A stretch of 32,349 nucleotides of DNA from a virus, in IMG/VR virus record IMGVR_UViG_3300009506_000128, positions 1-32,349 of that record. One strand, written 5' to 3'. The translations under genes were made by a program, and so were the position numbers. Positions 21,964 through 31,913 of this stretch are shown in pieces; the stretch's first letter is position 1; every line of letters starts with the position of its first letter. The notes under the pieces were generated by a model. It had not been told where the DNA came from and searched no databases. It worked only from the letters and a program-made list of their open reading frames with translations.

Positions 21964-22581
21964 CTACTCCAATAGTTTAGCGGCATTCTCCTTGATATCC
22001 TTAGCTTTAGGACCAACTAACTGCTCAAGAACATCAAGATCAGCATTTGCCACTTTTTCAAAAGTATTTAGGCCAGCTTCTTCAAGCTTCTTTGCTATAG
22101 TAGCACCAACATATTTAATCTCAGTAAGATCATCAGTTGGATCTTCTACTTCATCCTCAAATTCTTCTTCCATCTCTTCGGAATCTTCAGATTCGTCTTC
22201 ATATTCTTCTTCAAAATCTTCACTATCGGATTCTACAGGTGTTTCTTCTTTAACTGGTGCTGATTCCACAATTTCTACAACTGGATCTGCACCAAGTAAT
22301 TTATCAATATCGATCTTATCGCCATTGTCATTGCAGACGTAAGACGCAAGCATATTCTTACGTTTGTATGCTAAGATATCTGGACTAAATTTAACTGACT
22401 CATGTGCTGCTTCAACATTCCCACCAAAATGACCAAGAATATCAACTACTTGGCCACGTGCAATATTTACAGAAAGAATTGTCCCAGGGCGATGAAGATT
22501 TTTCCTGTTATATGTGGGGTTGGGACTCAATAATGCAACCTGCAGACCACCTGGGCTCGTATTTACCAGAATGTACTTCAT
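21964..22581 (-). CDS. Acidic protein with C-terminal helix-hairpin-helix domain
   Basis: This 205-aa protein starts after AAGGAGG. The N-terminal half is beta-rich (MKYILVNTSPGGLQVALLSP) and contains a VNIARGQVVDILGHFGG segment. A stretch of about 55 residues (about 95-150) is almost entirely Glu, Asp and Ser. The C-terminal 55 residues are a helix-hairpin-helix pair: IKYVGATIAKKLEEAGLNTF with a GVG-like turn (YVGATIA), then LEQLVGPKAKDIKEN. HhH pairs bind DNA non-specifically or mediate protein contacts. An acidic linker between a barrel-like head and an HhH tail suggests a head-tail connector or DNA-mimic contact role; this is inference. Confidence 0.6.
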   Translation of the reverse strand: MKYILVNTSPGGLQVALLSPNPTYNRKNLHRPGTILSVNIARGQVVDILGHFGGNVEAAHESVKFSPDILAYKRKNMLASYVCNDNGDKIDIDKLLGADPVVEIVESAPVKEETPVESDSEDFEEEYEDESEDSEEMEEEFEDEVEDPTDDLTEIKYVGATIAKKLEEAGLNTFEKVANADLDVLEQLVGPKAKDIKENAAKLLE

Positions 22582-22592
22582 AGCTATCCTCC

Positions 22593-25500
22593 TTAACGGA
22601 TTCCTGTGGTTGGAATTGGACTGTCACTATCACCGGTATACCCAAGTGTAGGTACGCCACGCGTCTCACTACATCGGACTTTGATACGTGCAACTCCAGC
22701 ATCTTTATCAAAATCCACAATCCTAACTCTACCCATAATACCAAAATCATGAAATTCTTTATTGCTCTCGAGACCCTTCACATAAGAAATGACTTGCTGC
22801 TGGATATTTTGATCGCTCATATCCTCAAGATATTCAGGATCCCACGCTAATTCCATAAAGATATAGCCATTATCAGACGATGATGTTGTTGAATACATAC
22901 GAGTAATTTCAAACCTCGTACATGCCTTTGACGGCTGCTTTCTCATATCCTTATGATCGTAATCTTTCTTATCATCTTTCCCAGGAGCATTATGGGTAAC
23001 TGGTCCAGGAGCGGCATCTGCCTTTTTCTTTGCATAGACCATTTGGTATTCCTCTGGTGAAGTGCTTGTCGTGCCACTCGGCTGGAGCCAATTACCAGCC
23101 TGTTGTTGTGGTGAAACTTTCCTTAAATCAAATGGCTGCTTTGGTTTAGGCTCTTCAAGTAAAGCAGCTGGATTATCCTCCTCCATAGCCTCTGGAGGTA
23201 GGGGTGGTGGTTTAATTGACGACTTTTCTTCTGACGGTGGCTTAGGAGGTTGAGCAATAGCCGCTGGTTGCTCCTTACCTTGCATCTTTTCAAGTTCTTT
23301 TGAATAGAAATCAAATCTTTCATTTAGTTTATTTTCTAACTCTGGCGATTTAATAGCATCATATATTTCTTTATTATCACCTATTGAATCCTCAAGATGC
23401 TTGTATTGCTTAACCACTCTATCCATGCCAATTTCCCCATTTAGATAATCTTTATCTACTTTGAGGAATGACTTGATAGAGCTAGCTATCGATTGTGCTG
23501 TTTGCTTGGTTTGTGGATCATTTAAATCCACACTAGGACCAGCATCTTCAACCTGCAAATCTTCTGGATCTAACTGTATCGTTGGTTCTGATTTTTGAGA
23601 TGGCTTTTCTTTCTCAGGCTTCTTCTTTTGTTCTTCTCGCCATTGTTTAGCAGAATCACCCATTTCACGCCAGAAACCCTTCTGCCATCTGGAGTGATAT
23701 TTGTTCACAGCCTTTTTCAAACTATTAAATGCTTTTGGTGAACTAGCTAAAGCATATGCTAATGTGTAACCAACACCCTCTTCTGTTAATTGATTGGTAT
23801 CAAGCTTATTTTGTAAAAATGTCGGGTACCTTCGCAAGAAATCATACACAAGCGAATAAACAGCATTGTGCATGTTTTCATCCTTTTTTGCAACATCTAA
23901 TGCCCATGTGGCAACATTATATACATCGCGAAGTGGGATGCCGGTACTAGTAGGTTGCTTTCTACGATGTGGGTAGGTACGACCAAAAACAGCCTCTATA
24001 TCGTCAGCACTCTTATGAATTAAATCATCGAGTATTACACCAACGACTGTCATTTGACCGATAAAATCATCAGTGGGTTCAAAACCATCATAAGCACATG
24101 CTTTCTTAGCCATGTGTTTAAAGGTTTCAACTTGCTTCAGTCTCTTTTCAGCTTCAGCCTTAGTATCATAACACCCACCAGACCAATCCTTATTATGTTT
24201 ACTCTTTACACAATATTTCCCGTGCTCTTCTTTAATATATCCTTCATAATCTGAGGAAGCTTCTTTTTTGGCATGTGGTGAAGTGTTATCACCAACTAGT
24301 CGTCGTGGGATATCACGAACAAGTGCCTCACCATACCAAGCACCATCAATCAGACCAAAATATTCGATCCAATATCTTTTAGCGTTCTCATCTATAGCAA
24401 CTTTTTTCAATGCTGACTTGTGTTTTTTCTTTTTAATATTACGAGTCATCATCTTGCCATAGTCTTTAAAATACCCACCCCAATATTCTTTGGCAGTGGG
24501 ATCTACAGCAAGTTTAACTAATCTAGCATCAAAATCAGCTTGAGCTTCAGAAGTGTATCCACCGAACTTATCGAGAACTTCGTTAGCTAGCGTTCTACAT
24601 GCATCATAATCAGCTAGCTTCTCGATTTCACGATTTGCAGAAAAATCAAACCCATATTCTTGAACGCTCTCTGGACCCATTGGCGTATACAGCATTACCA
24701 TGGGTAGATTTCCTTCAGAATCAACTTGTACAAAGCCACGGACTGGCTCCATACCTGGTTGTTTCTCAATTTCTGGTACAATCTCTCCAGCACGCGAAAT
24801 ATATAGATGGCTGAGTCGATCTTCATCATCCTTCTTTTGAAGGATGAATGACAATCTCAACACTCGATTCTCATTATCACCAGCTTCTTCAGATTCTTGT
24901 GGAACAGCATAATAATCAGGATTGCTGTCATTGAATCGCGCAAGTACCCAACGAGAAGCTCGTAGTAGATCCTTAAAATCTTCCCCAGCACCAGGCTCAC
25001 CAAGTTGTGCCTCATGCCTTTTATTTATCTTAACCACATCACTAAGTGTATATGTAGTAGGAAGTGGATCGACATCATCAAATGTTACAATTGATGCCTT
25101 TTCCAACTTCTTTTCCATCTCATCAAGCCCTTCATAATAGTCAGAGCTTATGGGTTCTTCTGAAGTTGGATTTTCAACCATATGATCCATAGTGATTTCT
25201 GTAGCAATCTCTGGATCATCTGTGTGTTCCATTTCGACTTTGACACCCTTTTCTAATTCTTTGGGATCAAAGTCGTCAGGATCTTTATCATCTGCTAAAC
25301 CACCAGGCAGCTGATCTTCCCATTCAGCATCAGCTGTTACACCAGTACCTTCAACGAGCTCGCTTGATAAAGGACGCCCACGAGAAACTTGGTCTCCACC
25401 TTGCGGCTTAACATCTTCAGCTGCAGTTTTCTTTACTTTACCCCATGAATACATTACACCCCACATGGTATCAAACTCATTATTCATTTTAAGACCATGT

Positions 25501-26252
25501 GTTTGAGCAATATTATTTATTTTAGATAGTATATTTGAAATTTCTTGATGCTTTTTCCAATCTGAATTGTCTACTGCTATAGCAATACCATCATTATGAA
25601 GTTCTATTAAATCAAATACACCCAACCCATTTGTCGCATCAAGAATCGGAGTTACATCATCTACAAATGAATTAGTCTGTGCTACTATCTCAAAAATGAG
25701 ATTGATGTGTCTATCACTATCATCGACAGCATCAACTAAACGCCAATCAGGATATTGGCTTTCAGACCACTTAACCAATTCTTGTTCTGTTGGTCGTCTG
25801 GTCTTATATGCTACTCGAGCAATACATCGATTAGCAATTTCGATAGATGGCTTTGCTACCAATTTAATATCTGGATCAGTGTAACGCCTCATTGCCTCCT
25901 TAATCTTTTCAGACTCAGGAGTAACTTTGGAAAGCTTTTGTACCGGAACCAAATACGATTCCCCAAAAGAAACATCTACTACGTAGTCAGAACCACTTTT
26001 TGATGCTATTTTTCCATTGTATTTGGTACCATCAGGAGCAGTAAATTCTACCATGGTGCCAAGAGGCATTGAATCATCTTGGCTATTCTTCTCAGGAAAC
26101 ATCTTGGAAACCATTTGCATGGCCTCCCATTTATCCTGATTGCCAATACCTGCTAATTTAGATCTATCATAATTCTTCTGATTAAATATACCTTCAGAAG
26201 TATGATTATCTAAATTCTGGCGTATAAATCTGTCATCATTGATGACTGCCAT
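22593..26252 (-). CDS. Giant multi-domain virion-module protein, 1219 aa
   Basis: GAGAGG precedes the ATG. Seen in order: an SH3/KOW-like barrel near residues 60-110 (GTMVEFTAPDGTKYNGKIAS); an alpha/beta region about 130-280; a long acidic linker (about 285-410); a domain with LRLSFILQKKDDEDRLSHLY; the motif AKEYWGGYFKDYGKMMTRNI (about 584-603) and a related AKRYWIEYF...VRDIPRR (about 622-650); then a segment KYCVKSKHNKDWSGGCYDTK (about 680-700), followed by AEAEKRLKQVETFKHM, a short motif that recurs near head proteases of other phages. A helical domain (about 730-860), a Pro/Lys-rich linker and a C-terminal beta domain (about 1120-1219) follow. No enzyme motif is recognised. It looks like a packaged, composite virion protein. 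Confidence 0.6.
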   Translation of the reverse strand: MAVINDDRFIRQNLDNHTSEGIFNQKNYDRSKLAGIGNQDKWEAMQMVSKMFPEKNSQDDSMPLGTMVEFTAPDGTKYNGKIASKSGSDYVVDVSFGESYLVPVQKLSKVTPESEKIKEAMRRYTDPDIKLVAKPSIEIANRCIARVAYKTRRPTEQELVKWSESQYPDWRLVDAVDDSDRHINLIFEIVAQTNSFVDDVTPILDATNGLGVFDLIELHNDGIAIAVDNSDWKKHQEISNILSKINNIAQTHGLKMNNEFDTMWGVMYSWGKVKKTAAEDVKPQGGDQVSRGRPLSSELVEGTGVTADAEWEDQLPGGLADDKDPDDFDPKELEKGVKVEMEHTDDPEIATEITMDHMVENPTSEEPISSDYYEGLDEMEKKLEKASIVTFDDVDPLPTTYTLSDVVKINKRHEAQLGEPGAGEDFKDLLRASRWVLARFNDSNPDYYAVPQESEEAGDNENRVLRLSFILQKKDDEDRLSHLYISRAGEIVPEIEKQPGMEPVRGFVQVDSEGNLPMVMLYTPMGPESVQEYGFDFSANREIEKLADYDACRTLANEVLDKFGGYTSEAQADFDARLVKLAVDPTAKEYWGGYFKDYGKMMTRNIKKKKHKSALKKVAIDENAKRYWIEYFGLIDGAWYGEALVRDIPRRLVGDNTSPHAKKEASSDYEGYIKEEHGKYCVKSKHNKDWSGGCYDTKAEAEKRLKQVETFKHMAKKACAYDGFEPTDDFIGQMTVVGVILDDLIHKSADDIEAVFGRTYPHRRKQPTSTGIPLRDVYNVATWALDVAKKDENMHNAVYSLVYDFLRRYPTFLQNKLDTNQLTEEGVGYTLAYALASSPKAFNSLKKAVNKYHSRWQKGFWREMGDSAKQWREEQKKKPEKEKPSQKSEPTIQLDPEDLQVEDAGPSVDLNDPQTKQTAQSIASSIKSFLKVDKDYLNGEIGMDRVVKQYKHLEDSIGDNKEIYDAIKSPELENKLNERFDFYSKELEKMQGKEQPAAIAQPPKPPSEEKSSIKPPPLPPEAMEEDNPAALLEEPKPKQPFDLRKVSPQQQAGNWLQPSGTTSTSPEEYQMVYAKKKADAAPGPVTHNAPGKDDKKDYDHKDMRKQPSKACTRFEITRMYSTTSSSDNGYIFMELAWDPEYLEDMSDQNIQQQVISYVKGLESNKEFHDFGIMGRVRIVDFDKDAGVARIKVRCSETRGVPTLGYTGDSDSPIPTTGIR

Positions 26253-26268
26253 AGTAGCAATCCTCTCT

Positions 26269-29200
26269 TTACTTTGATTGCATCGACTTCGGAGCGTTCT
26301 TGCTCTTAGAGTCCATGTCTCTCATAACCTTGCCCATTTCGGAATCAGAATGGCTACCAAGGTTGGTATCAGACAACGAGGTACCAGATTGATCAGTTGC
26401 AGGATGTTGAGATTTTGGTTTACTAGCACCAAAATCACCAGGATCTTTATTATCAGAATCGGCTTCTGTACTAGTATTGGAGAACGTGCCCTGTGGCTTT
26501 ACCTGAGTTTTTGGCTTACCAGGATTCGGAATTTCACCCTTCGTTTCAGAGTCAGGGCCAGGAACATCGTTACCAATACTAATCGCATCAGGCTGCTGTT
26601 GATTTACAGAAGTCGAAGGTAAATCACCAGCTCTCCTCGTCATACCAACCTTGATTTGATCAAGGCCAATTCCAAAGACAGCAGATGCCATCTGCATAAC
26701 AGTTTCAGGATCATAGCCATCACCATATTCTTTATTGAATTCAGTAATAGCTTCTACAACATTTTTACCCTGTGCCTGATAATGCATCATTGCAGCTTGG
26801 ATCATCTGATGGTCTGCCCAGGCATAATTTCCCTGAGGCGTGTCACCAAGATCAGGCAATGTTTGATCGATACCAGCTGGTGACATCTCTTCCATAGGGA
26901 TGTCCATTTCAGGCATCTCGTCAGTTGCCATCATGCCACCAGCTGGCATCGCAGGTGTTGACATTTCCTGAGCGAGTGGCTTAAAACCAGATTCGATCAT
27001 GAAATCCCATACATCTGCTTTCTTTTCAGTAGTAGTAATCGCAAACGCTTCGGCTCGGCATCCGTCTGCTTCTACGCTATCAGCGCCAAGCATTTCCGCT
27101 GCTTTAGCAAATTTATCACCAAATTCATCTTGTTTTGATTTGGGGACAAATGCTATAAGAGCCGTTTCTTCACTGGCGGTCTGTGACTTAAATGCTGCTG
27201 TAACCGCCGATGGGGGAATTACAGAACCACAATTGTTGCAGGCTAATGCCATCGGCTCATCAGGCATCTCATAGCTGTTAATGCTATTGCAGCCAAGACA
27301 TGCGATCCTAATACCTTCTTTAAAATAGAAGGCTGGTGCTGGAGGATCGGTCATCTTCTCTGTTCCCACAAGATACATGAAATCAGAGATTGCATTATCC
27401 ATCTCAAGGAGCTGATACTGCTTAGTTCCTAGTTTAGTCGTAAGTTCGATAACATTTTGACCAGTAGACTTCATAGCAATCTTCATTGAGAAGTTGCTAA
27501 AATCAACAGAGGCACCACCAGTCAGCTTCTCTTCTATCGCAATTGCTGAAAATCCACGTTTCGAAGACTTAGCAAACGGATTCTCCGATTCTTCTTTTTC
27601 GCCTTTTTCATCTTTCTTCTTTTTCTTATGTTTCTCAAATTGTGGTGGAATATCACCAGCTTCTTTAATCAATGCCGCGCGAACTTCTTTGATTAATTCA
27701 GCGGCAGATCCAAGCCACCAATCAGGAACAACGACCATACTATCAATATTCTCCATAACCGCTTGAGCAGCAGTTATAGAGAAGATCGGGATGTGATCTT
27801 TACCATCATCAACAAGTGCATGATCCTTGCTAATAATATGAGCCTTCAATACTTTAAGACCATCAGATGGCTTAATATTCTCTTGTGGCTCCTGCTGCTC
27901 ATTTACCTCTGGCTCGAATTCAGGCTGACTAGGCTCACCACCTTCAGCTGTCTTCGAAGCCATGGCAGGAATCAATGCAGGATTCTGCTGAGAAACTTCA
28001 TACGATTGTGATTGCTGTTGTGGAACCATCTCTTGATTGGTTTCACTCATCAGAGATTGATACATTATCTTTTTAAGCTTATTGGTCATACCAGGATTTG
28101 CCTGTAGACCATAAGCCAGAAGCTCACCAAATTGCTTGCTTCCAGGTTGCGGCATGGTCATTTGCTGCTTATTAGCAAAATCCTGAACAATTTTATTGGC
28201 GAGCTGCATTACCTGAGGATTGGACATCTCGGACATAACATCATTCGCAAGCTCAACCATGTTTTCAGCAGACCACCCTTGTCCATATGGTGTCTGAGCA
28301 GTCTTTTCAGAACCACATTCATCAGCAGCACACTCATCCTCAGACTTCTTATCCTTACCACCAGGATGGTAGCCTTTGCCCTTCATCCACCACGCAAGAG
28401 CCCAAGGATTATCAATATCTTTTTCTTTCTTAAGGTCTTTTACTGTACCTTCCCATCCAGGAGGGGCAACAGCAACCTTAGGCAACTTATTGCCTGTTTT
28501 CTGAGCCCAAGCTTTCATAGCGGCCTGTTCCTTGATGAAGGCATTGGCAGACAAAACGCCAGTACCATCAATACCCATACCCATCTCCTCTGGATCGGCC
28601 ATGTCATCTTCGGTATCTTTGTCTGGACCTACTTCTTGCGCAATCCTTGCCATTACACGGTTTGCAGCAACACCAGAATAATTTCGACGAGCTATTCCCA
28701 TACTAGCTTGTTTATCTTCAAGTTCAATATTAGAAAGCTTGCGGTTCACAAGTTCTCGAACCAAGGCCCTTGCCCGAATACTATGTAGATCGTCACGATT
28801 TAAACCATGACGGACAATAGCAAGATCATAATCTTCTTGACTGTTAACTTCAGCGGCAATTCTAGACAATTGTGCTACCGGAAGATTATTGAAACTAACC
28901 TTAGGAATTACATGATCCGTAGCTTTTCCAACCACAGACATGGGATTTTCCGATTGATAGTGATCACGTAAACGTGTCAATGCTCCAGCTGTCAGTGTTC
29001 CTACAGGATCTTCATGCCACAGTCTTTCAAGATGTGTGGCAAATCGACTAAGCCCAACATCTTTGGGATTACCCTTAGAGGCATGCTTTATAACACTGAA
29101 CGCGTCAAAACGAGTAACGATAGGTACGTCATCTGGCAATACGCGTTCACCAACAACTTGCTGTAGCCTTTGACGAGCAACCTCGAGAACTGGCAAGGAG

Positions 29201-29364
29201 GCAGCAAAATCATGCCGATCTTGCTGTTTCTTAATATCAGCTTCCCTAGCACTTTGCCGCTGAAGTAGCTCTGTAGCATGTCTTGCAAGTGGCCCATTAT
29301 CACTTACACGATCATAGCTAATTTTGTCTTTGCTAAAGCTCTTCAGTGCTCTACGAGTCTGCAT
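26269..29364 (-). CDS. Giant protein with zinc ribbon and long disordered segments, 1031 aa
   Basis: The start is placed at MQTRRALKSF (ATG at 29364), with GGAG 7 bases upstream; an ATG six codons earlier overlaps the upstream stop but has no site. The N-terminal 230 residues are helical and basic. The segment WEGTVKDLKKEKDIDNPWAL, followed by AWWMKGKGYHPGGKDKK, is a short motif near residues 310-345. A Gln/Met-rich helical region follows. Residues about 684-712 form a zinc ribbon: IACLGC ... ACNNCG. The last 130 residues are Asp/Ser/Pro/Lys-rich and probably disordered. It overlaps nothing and lies between the J-domain gene and the 1219-aa gene. Function unknown; virion or internal-core protein is inferred from context. 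Confidence 0.6.
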   Translation of the reverse strand: MQTRRALKSFSKDKISYDRVSDNGPLARHATELLQRQSAREADIKKQQDRHDFAASLPVLEVARQRLQQVVGERVLPDDVPIVTRFDAFSVIKHASKGNPKDVGLSRFATHLERLWHEDPVGTLTAGALTRLRDHYQSENPMSVVGKATDHVIPKVSFNNLPVAQLSRIAAEVNSQEDYDLAIVRHGLNRDDLHSIRARALVRELVNRKLSNIELEDKQASMGIARRNYSGVAANRVMARIAQEVGPDKDTEDDMADPEEMGMGIDGTGVLSANAFIKEQAAMKAWAQKTGNKLPKVAVAPPGWEGTVKDLKKEKDIDNPWALAWWMKGKGYHPGGKDKKSEDECAADECGSEKTAQTPYGQGWSAENMVELANDVMSEMSNPQVMQLANKIVQDFANKQQMTMPQPGSKQFGELLAYGLQANPGMTNKLKKIMYQSLMSETNQEMVPQQQSQSYEVSQQNPALIPAMASKTAEGGEPSQPEFEPEVNEQQEPQENIKPSDGLKVLKAHIISKDHALVDDGKDHIPIFSITAAQAVMENIDSMVVVPDWWLGSAAELIKEVRAALIKEAGDIPPQFEKHKKKKKDEKGEKEESENPFAKSSKRGFSAIAIEEKLTGGASVDFSNFSMKIAMKSTGQNVIELTTKLGTKQYQLLEMDNAISDFMYLVGTEKMTDPPAPAFYFKEGIRIACLGCNSINSYEMPDEPMALACNNCGSVIPPSAVTAAFKSQTASEETALIAFVPKSKQDEFGDKFAKAAEMLGADSVEADGCRAEAFAITTTEKKADVWDFMIESGFKPLAQEMSTPAMPAGGMMATDEMPEMDIPMEEMSPAGIDQTLPDLGDTPQGNYAWADHQMIQAAMMHYQAQGKNVVEAITEFNKEYGDGYDPETVMQMASAVFGIGLDQIKVGMTRRAGDLPSTSVNQQQPDAISIGNDVPGPDSETKGEIPNPGKPKTQVKPQGTFSNTSTEADSDNKDPGDFGASKPKSQHPATDQSGTSLSDTNLGSHSDSEMGKVMRDMDSKSKNAPKSMQSK

Positions 29365-29378
29365 TTCTAATCTCCATA

Positions 29379-29843
29379 TCACTGAGCAGTGTCAGTTTTA
29401 ACACCTAGAAATGACCCAAATTTGGTCTGACCTTTAATGTGTGAAAACTTTCTTGGTGGCGGTTCAAGAAAACCAGAACAGGTAACTGTTATGCATGATA
29501 GAGTAATATCACTCCACCTATTACATTTAGAGCATTGTTCTGAGCCAGGGTCATAATATTTTGTTAGAGATTTCTTTTCATCATCAATAGCACTAACAAA
29601 ATCTCGGCAATTAGCCTTTTTGATTGTATCATATGCTTCTTGAATCTCTAAAAAATTGTACTTGTCACCACCAACATCAGGATGATGATTAAGAGCTAGC
29701 TTCTTATAGCATTTCTTAATCGTTTCCTTCATGTCCGACAATGACTCAGTGTGATCATTATTGTTAGATAGTGACCACACACTAGCGCGTGCCTTTGCGA
29801 TATTCCAAACACCAAGCCTAATGCATGCGCTATATACGTTCAT
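29379..29843 (-). CDS. J-domain (DnaJ-like) co-chaperone with C-terminal zinc-finger-like Cys
   Basis: This 154-aa protein has a J domain at residues about 37-78: MKETIKKCYKKLALNHHPDV, with the essential HPD at 54-56, followed by GGDKYNFLEIQEAYDTIKKA. Helix I is short or degenerate. A C-terminal CSKC (104-107) and two more Cys (117, 122) may bind zinc. J domains bind Hsp70 (DnaK) and stimulate its ATPase. A phage copy in a virion operon may recruit host DnaK for head or tail assembly, or redirect it during infection. The ribosome site is weak. The 36 bases between this gene and the next contain nothing notable. Confidence 0.85.
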   Translation of the reverse strand: MNVYSACIRLGVWNIAKARASVWSLSNNNDHTESLSDMKETIKKCYKKLALNHHPDVGGDKYNFLEIQEAYDTIKKANCRDFVSAIDDEKKSLTKYYDPGSEQCSKCNRWSDITLSCITVTCSGFLEPPPRKFSHIKGQTKFGSFLGVKTDTAQ

Positions 29844-29879
29844 GTTTGCTCTATGTGATCAGAGAATACATGACCCTGT

Positions 29880-30191
29880 TTATTTAACCCTATTAGCTTC
29901 GAACTTGAGCATACGTCCATGCTCATTGAATTCGGCTGTCACAAGTACAACCGAGGGCGCACCATCGATATCTCCCTTGAATGCTGCTTCAAGAGATAAT
30001 GTGCCATCTTCAGACACATTATGTGCAAGGGGTACTACCGTACCATCAGCAGTCTTAGCTTCGATGTTACGTGTACGTACCATAGCTGTCTTGATTCGAC
30101 GTGGAATATCTCTAGTCCACATCTGGCCATATTCCATAAAATAATTGTCCCAATATTCTTTGGTGGCCTTGTCAACAGCGGTCTTATTCAT
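29880..30191 (-). CDS. Small protein with YW-YF-DIPRR motif
   Basis: The start is set at MNKTAVDK (ATG at 30191) with AAGGAG 7 bases upstream; the ATG at 30212 overlaps the upstream stop but gives only a short extension. The 103-aa product opens with ATKEYWDNYFMEYGQMWTRD followed by IPRR, the same motif found twice in the 1219-aa protein. After it comes a beta-rich half (LSLEAAFKGDIDGAPSVVLV, TAEFNEHGRMLKFEANRVK) like a small barrel. It may be a stand-alone module sharing a partner with the giant protein. No known family. Confidence 0.65.
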   Translation of the reverse strand: MNKTAVDKATKEYWDNYFMEYGQMWTRDIPRRIKTAMVRTRNIEAKTADGTVVPLAHNVSEDGTLSLEAAFKGDIDGAPSVVLVTAEFNEHGRMLKFEANRVK

Positions 30192-30208
30192 CTTTGATCT
30201 CCTTAAGA

Positions 30209-31885
30209 TCACTGATTTACAACTCTTTGACCTTCTTCTCTAGAACCCCAGAGTTTGTCAGAGTTTACGTCCCAAATCTGTTCGTCAAATGGATCTTTAG
30301 CATCAGGTACCTCCACCAACAATGACCCATCATCACGAATCTCTTTAATTCGACCAACACTATACTTGTTGATCTCATTTTTAGTCAAGCCATACTCATC
30401 TTTGATTTGTTGGAATATTTGTCTTGCCGACTGATTAAATACTTCATCACCAACACCAACTTCAAATGTCTTTTCCCTGGTGTTAGGATCTAGAATTTTT
30501 ATCTTCTGTTCTAACACTTCTTCAATCGGACGTCTTGGTTCTTCTGCAGCAGCTGGTGGTTGAACCACATCCTCACGTGGCTTCGGAGGCTTATAATCTT
30601 CATAATCTTCAATAGATACGGCTTCTGGTAGATCTTCTGGAGATGGTTCTTCTTCTGGAACATTCATCTCTTGGAATATTTCACCAAGCGATGGTTGGTA
30701 TTGTTCTCCAACATCAAGTTCTTGTTCCCAATTTTCTTTGTAATCATTACGCCATCCTGGATTATAATTCTCGTAAATTCTATCCCAATTAGAAACAGTA
30801 TCATTTGATGTCAAAAAATCATATACGCTCTTAAAAAATTCAAGACCTTCTCTAGCACCTTCCTGTTTCCTATTCGCCCATAGTTCACGAACGTTATTTT
30901 CAATGTCTTTTAATATATATTGTCTTGACAATTCTGGTAACTCTGATAAGATCCTATCAGTATCATTACCAAGTTCTTTTAAAGCATATCCAGTAGCTTC
31001 ATCAAATAAGCTATTTAAATAGTCATTAGATTGAAGAGCCTGTTGTGTCTGTGGAAATTTTTTATCGGCTCGTCTATAAAAACCAATTATCTTATCTACA
31101 ACATAATCTTTAAATAGATCACTGTTAGTAGATGCAAATTTATCAAATTTATTAGATAAGTCTATTAGGGTATTTGCAAATTTGATATAGTATTGTATTA
31201 TATTTTGGCGAGCAACAATGGCTCTACGCCCTATACGAACACCTGTTGGCAGCCCACTAATACCAGTACCTGTTGATGGCTGTTGACCTTCACCCGATTG
31301 ACGAGTAAGTTGATCGGCAAGCTGCATATACTCTGCACCTAGACTAGACACCGCCATTGCAAATGGCTGTGATAATCCAGGAGTTTTAGCGATAGTCTGA
31401 AGTTGTTGTGCAGATTGGTGGTATAAACCCTGATTGGGCGCTGCTGATTCTACATTCATGATAACTGTAGATGCTTGACCATATGCCTGAGAATCAGCAG
31501 TATTTGAAATAAGACCAGCTAGTCCTTCTGCTCCAATAAAGCCTTTAGCCTCACCTTGACCCTGTTGTATTTGTTGGAAAGACTGTTCTAATTCATCACC
31601 AATAGGTCTATTACCATCAGCATGTACAATGATTGACCTAATAGTATCTATAACATCTACACCAAATATCTTAATAATATCATCAGATTTGACTGCTAAT
31701 CTTACAGGTGTATTACCTTCGACACCATCATAAAATGACGAAATAGCCTCGAGCATAAGGCTAGTCCACATTTCATCTGTTAATTTTATATTCGATTTAG
31801 ATGTTTTAATGGTATTTGGGCTGTTTAAACTAAATTGAAAATGGGCGAGATCAAATGCCACTTTTCTCGCCTGTTCAAAATTCAT
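30209..31885 (-). CDS. Virion-module protein of unknown function, 558 aa
   Basis: AAAGGG precedes the ATG. The first 330 residues are mostly helical with Gln- and Ala-rich stretches (AQQLQTIAKTPGLSQPFAMA). The next 130 residues hold helices and an aromatic-rich segment (NWDRIYENYNPGWRNDYKEN). A Pro/Glu-rich linker (about 405-455) leads to a C-terminal domain of about 100 residues beginning KIKILDPNTREKTFEVGVGD that looks barrel-like. Similar helical N-terminus plus linker plus small C-terminal domain occurs in other proteins of this operon. No family or catalytic motif is recognised. Confidence 0.6.
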   Translation of the reverse strand: MNFEQARKVAFDLAHFQFSLNSPNTIKTSKSNIKLTDEMWTSLMLEAISSFYDGVEGNTPVRLAVKSDDIIKIFGVDVIDTIRSIIVHADGNRPIGDELEQSFQQIQQGQGEAKGFIGAEGLAGLISNTADSQAYGQASTVIMNVESAAPNQGLYHQSAQQLQTIAKTPGLSQPFAMAVSSLGAEYMQLADQLTRQSGEGQQPSTGTGISGLPTGVRIGRRAIVARQNIIQYYIKFANTLIDLSNKFDKFASTNSDLFKDYVVDKIIGFYRRADKKFPQTQQALQSNDYLNSLFDEATGYALKELGNDTDRILSELPELSRQYILKDIENNVRELWANRKQEGAREGLEFFKSVYDFLTSNDTVSNWDRIYENYNPGWRNDYKENWEQELDVGEQYQPSLGEIFQEMNVPEEEPSPEDLPEAVSIEDYEDYKPPKPREDVVQPPAAAEEPRRPIEEVLEQKIKILDPNTREKTFEVGVGDEVFNQSARQIFQQIKDEYGLTKNEINKYSVGRIKEIRDDGSLLVEVPDAKDPFDEQIWDVNSDKLWGSREEGQRVVNQ

Positions 31886-31913
31886 GTTCCGTGCCCTTTA
31901 AGTATATAGAATA

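Noticed and set aside
28132-28788. Plus-strand open frame of 218 codons
   Set aside because: Antisense to the 1031-aa gene, no ribosome site, low-complexity Leu/Ile/Ser/Phe-rich translation typical of a shadow frame.
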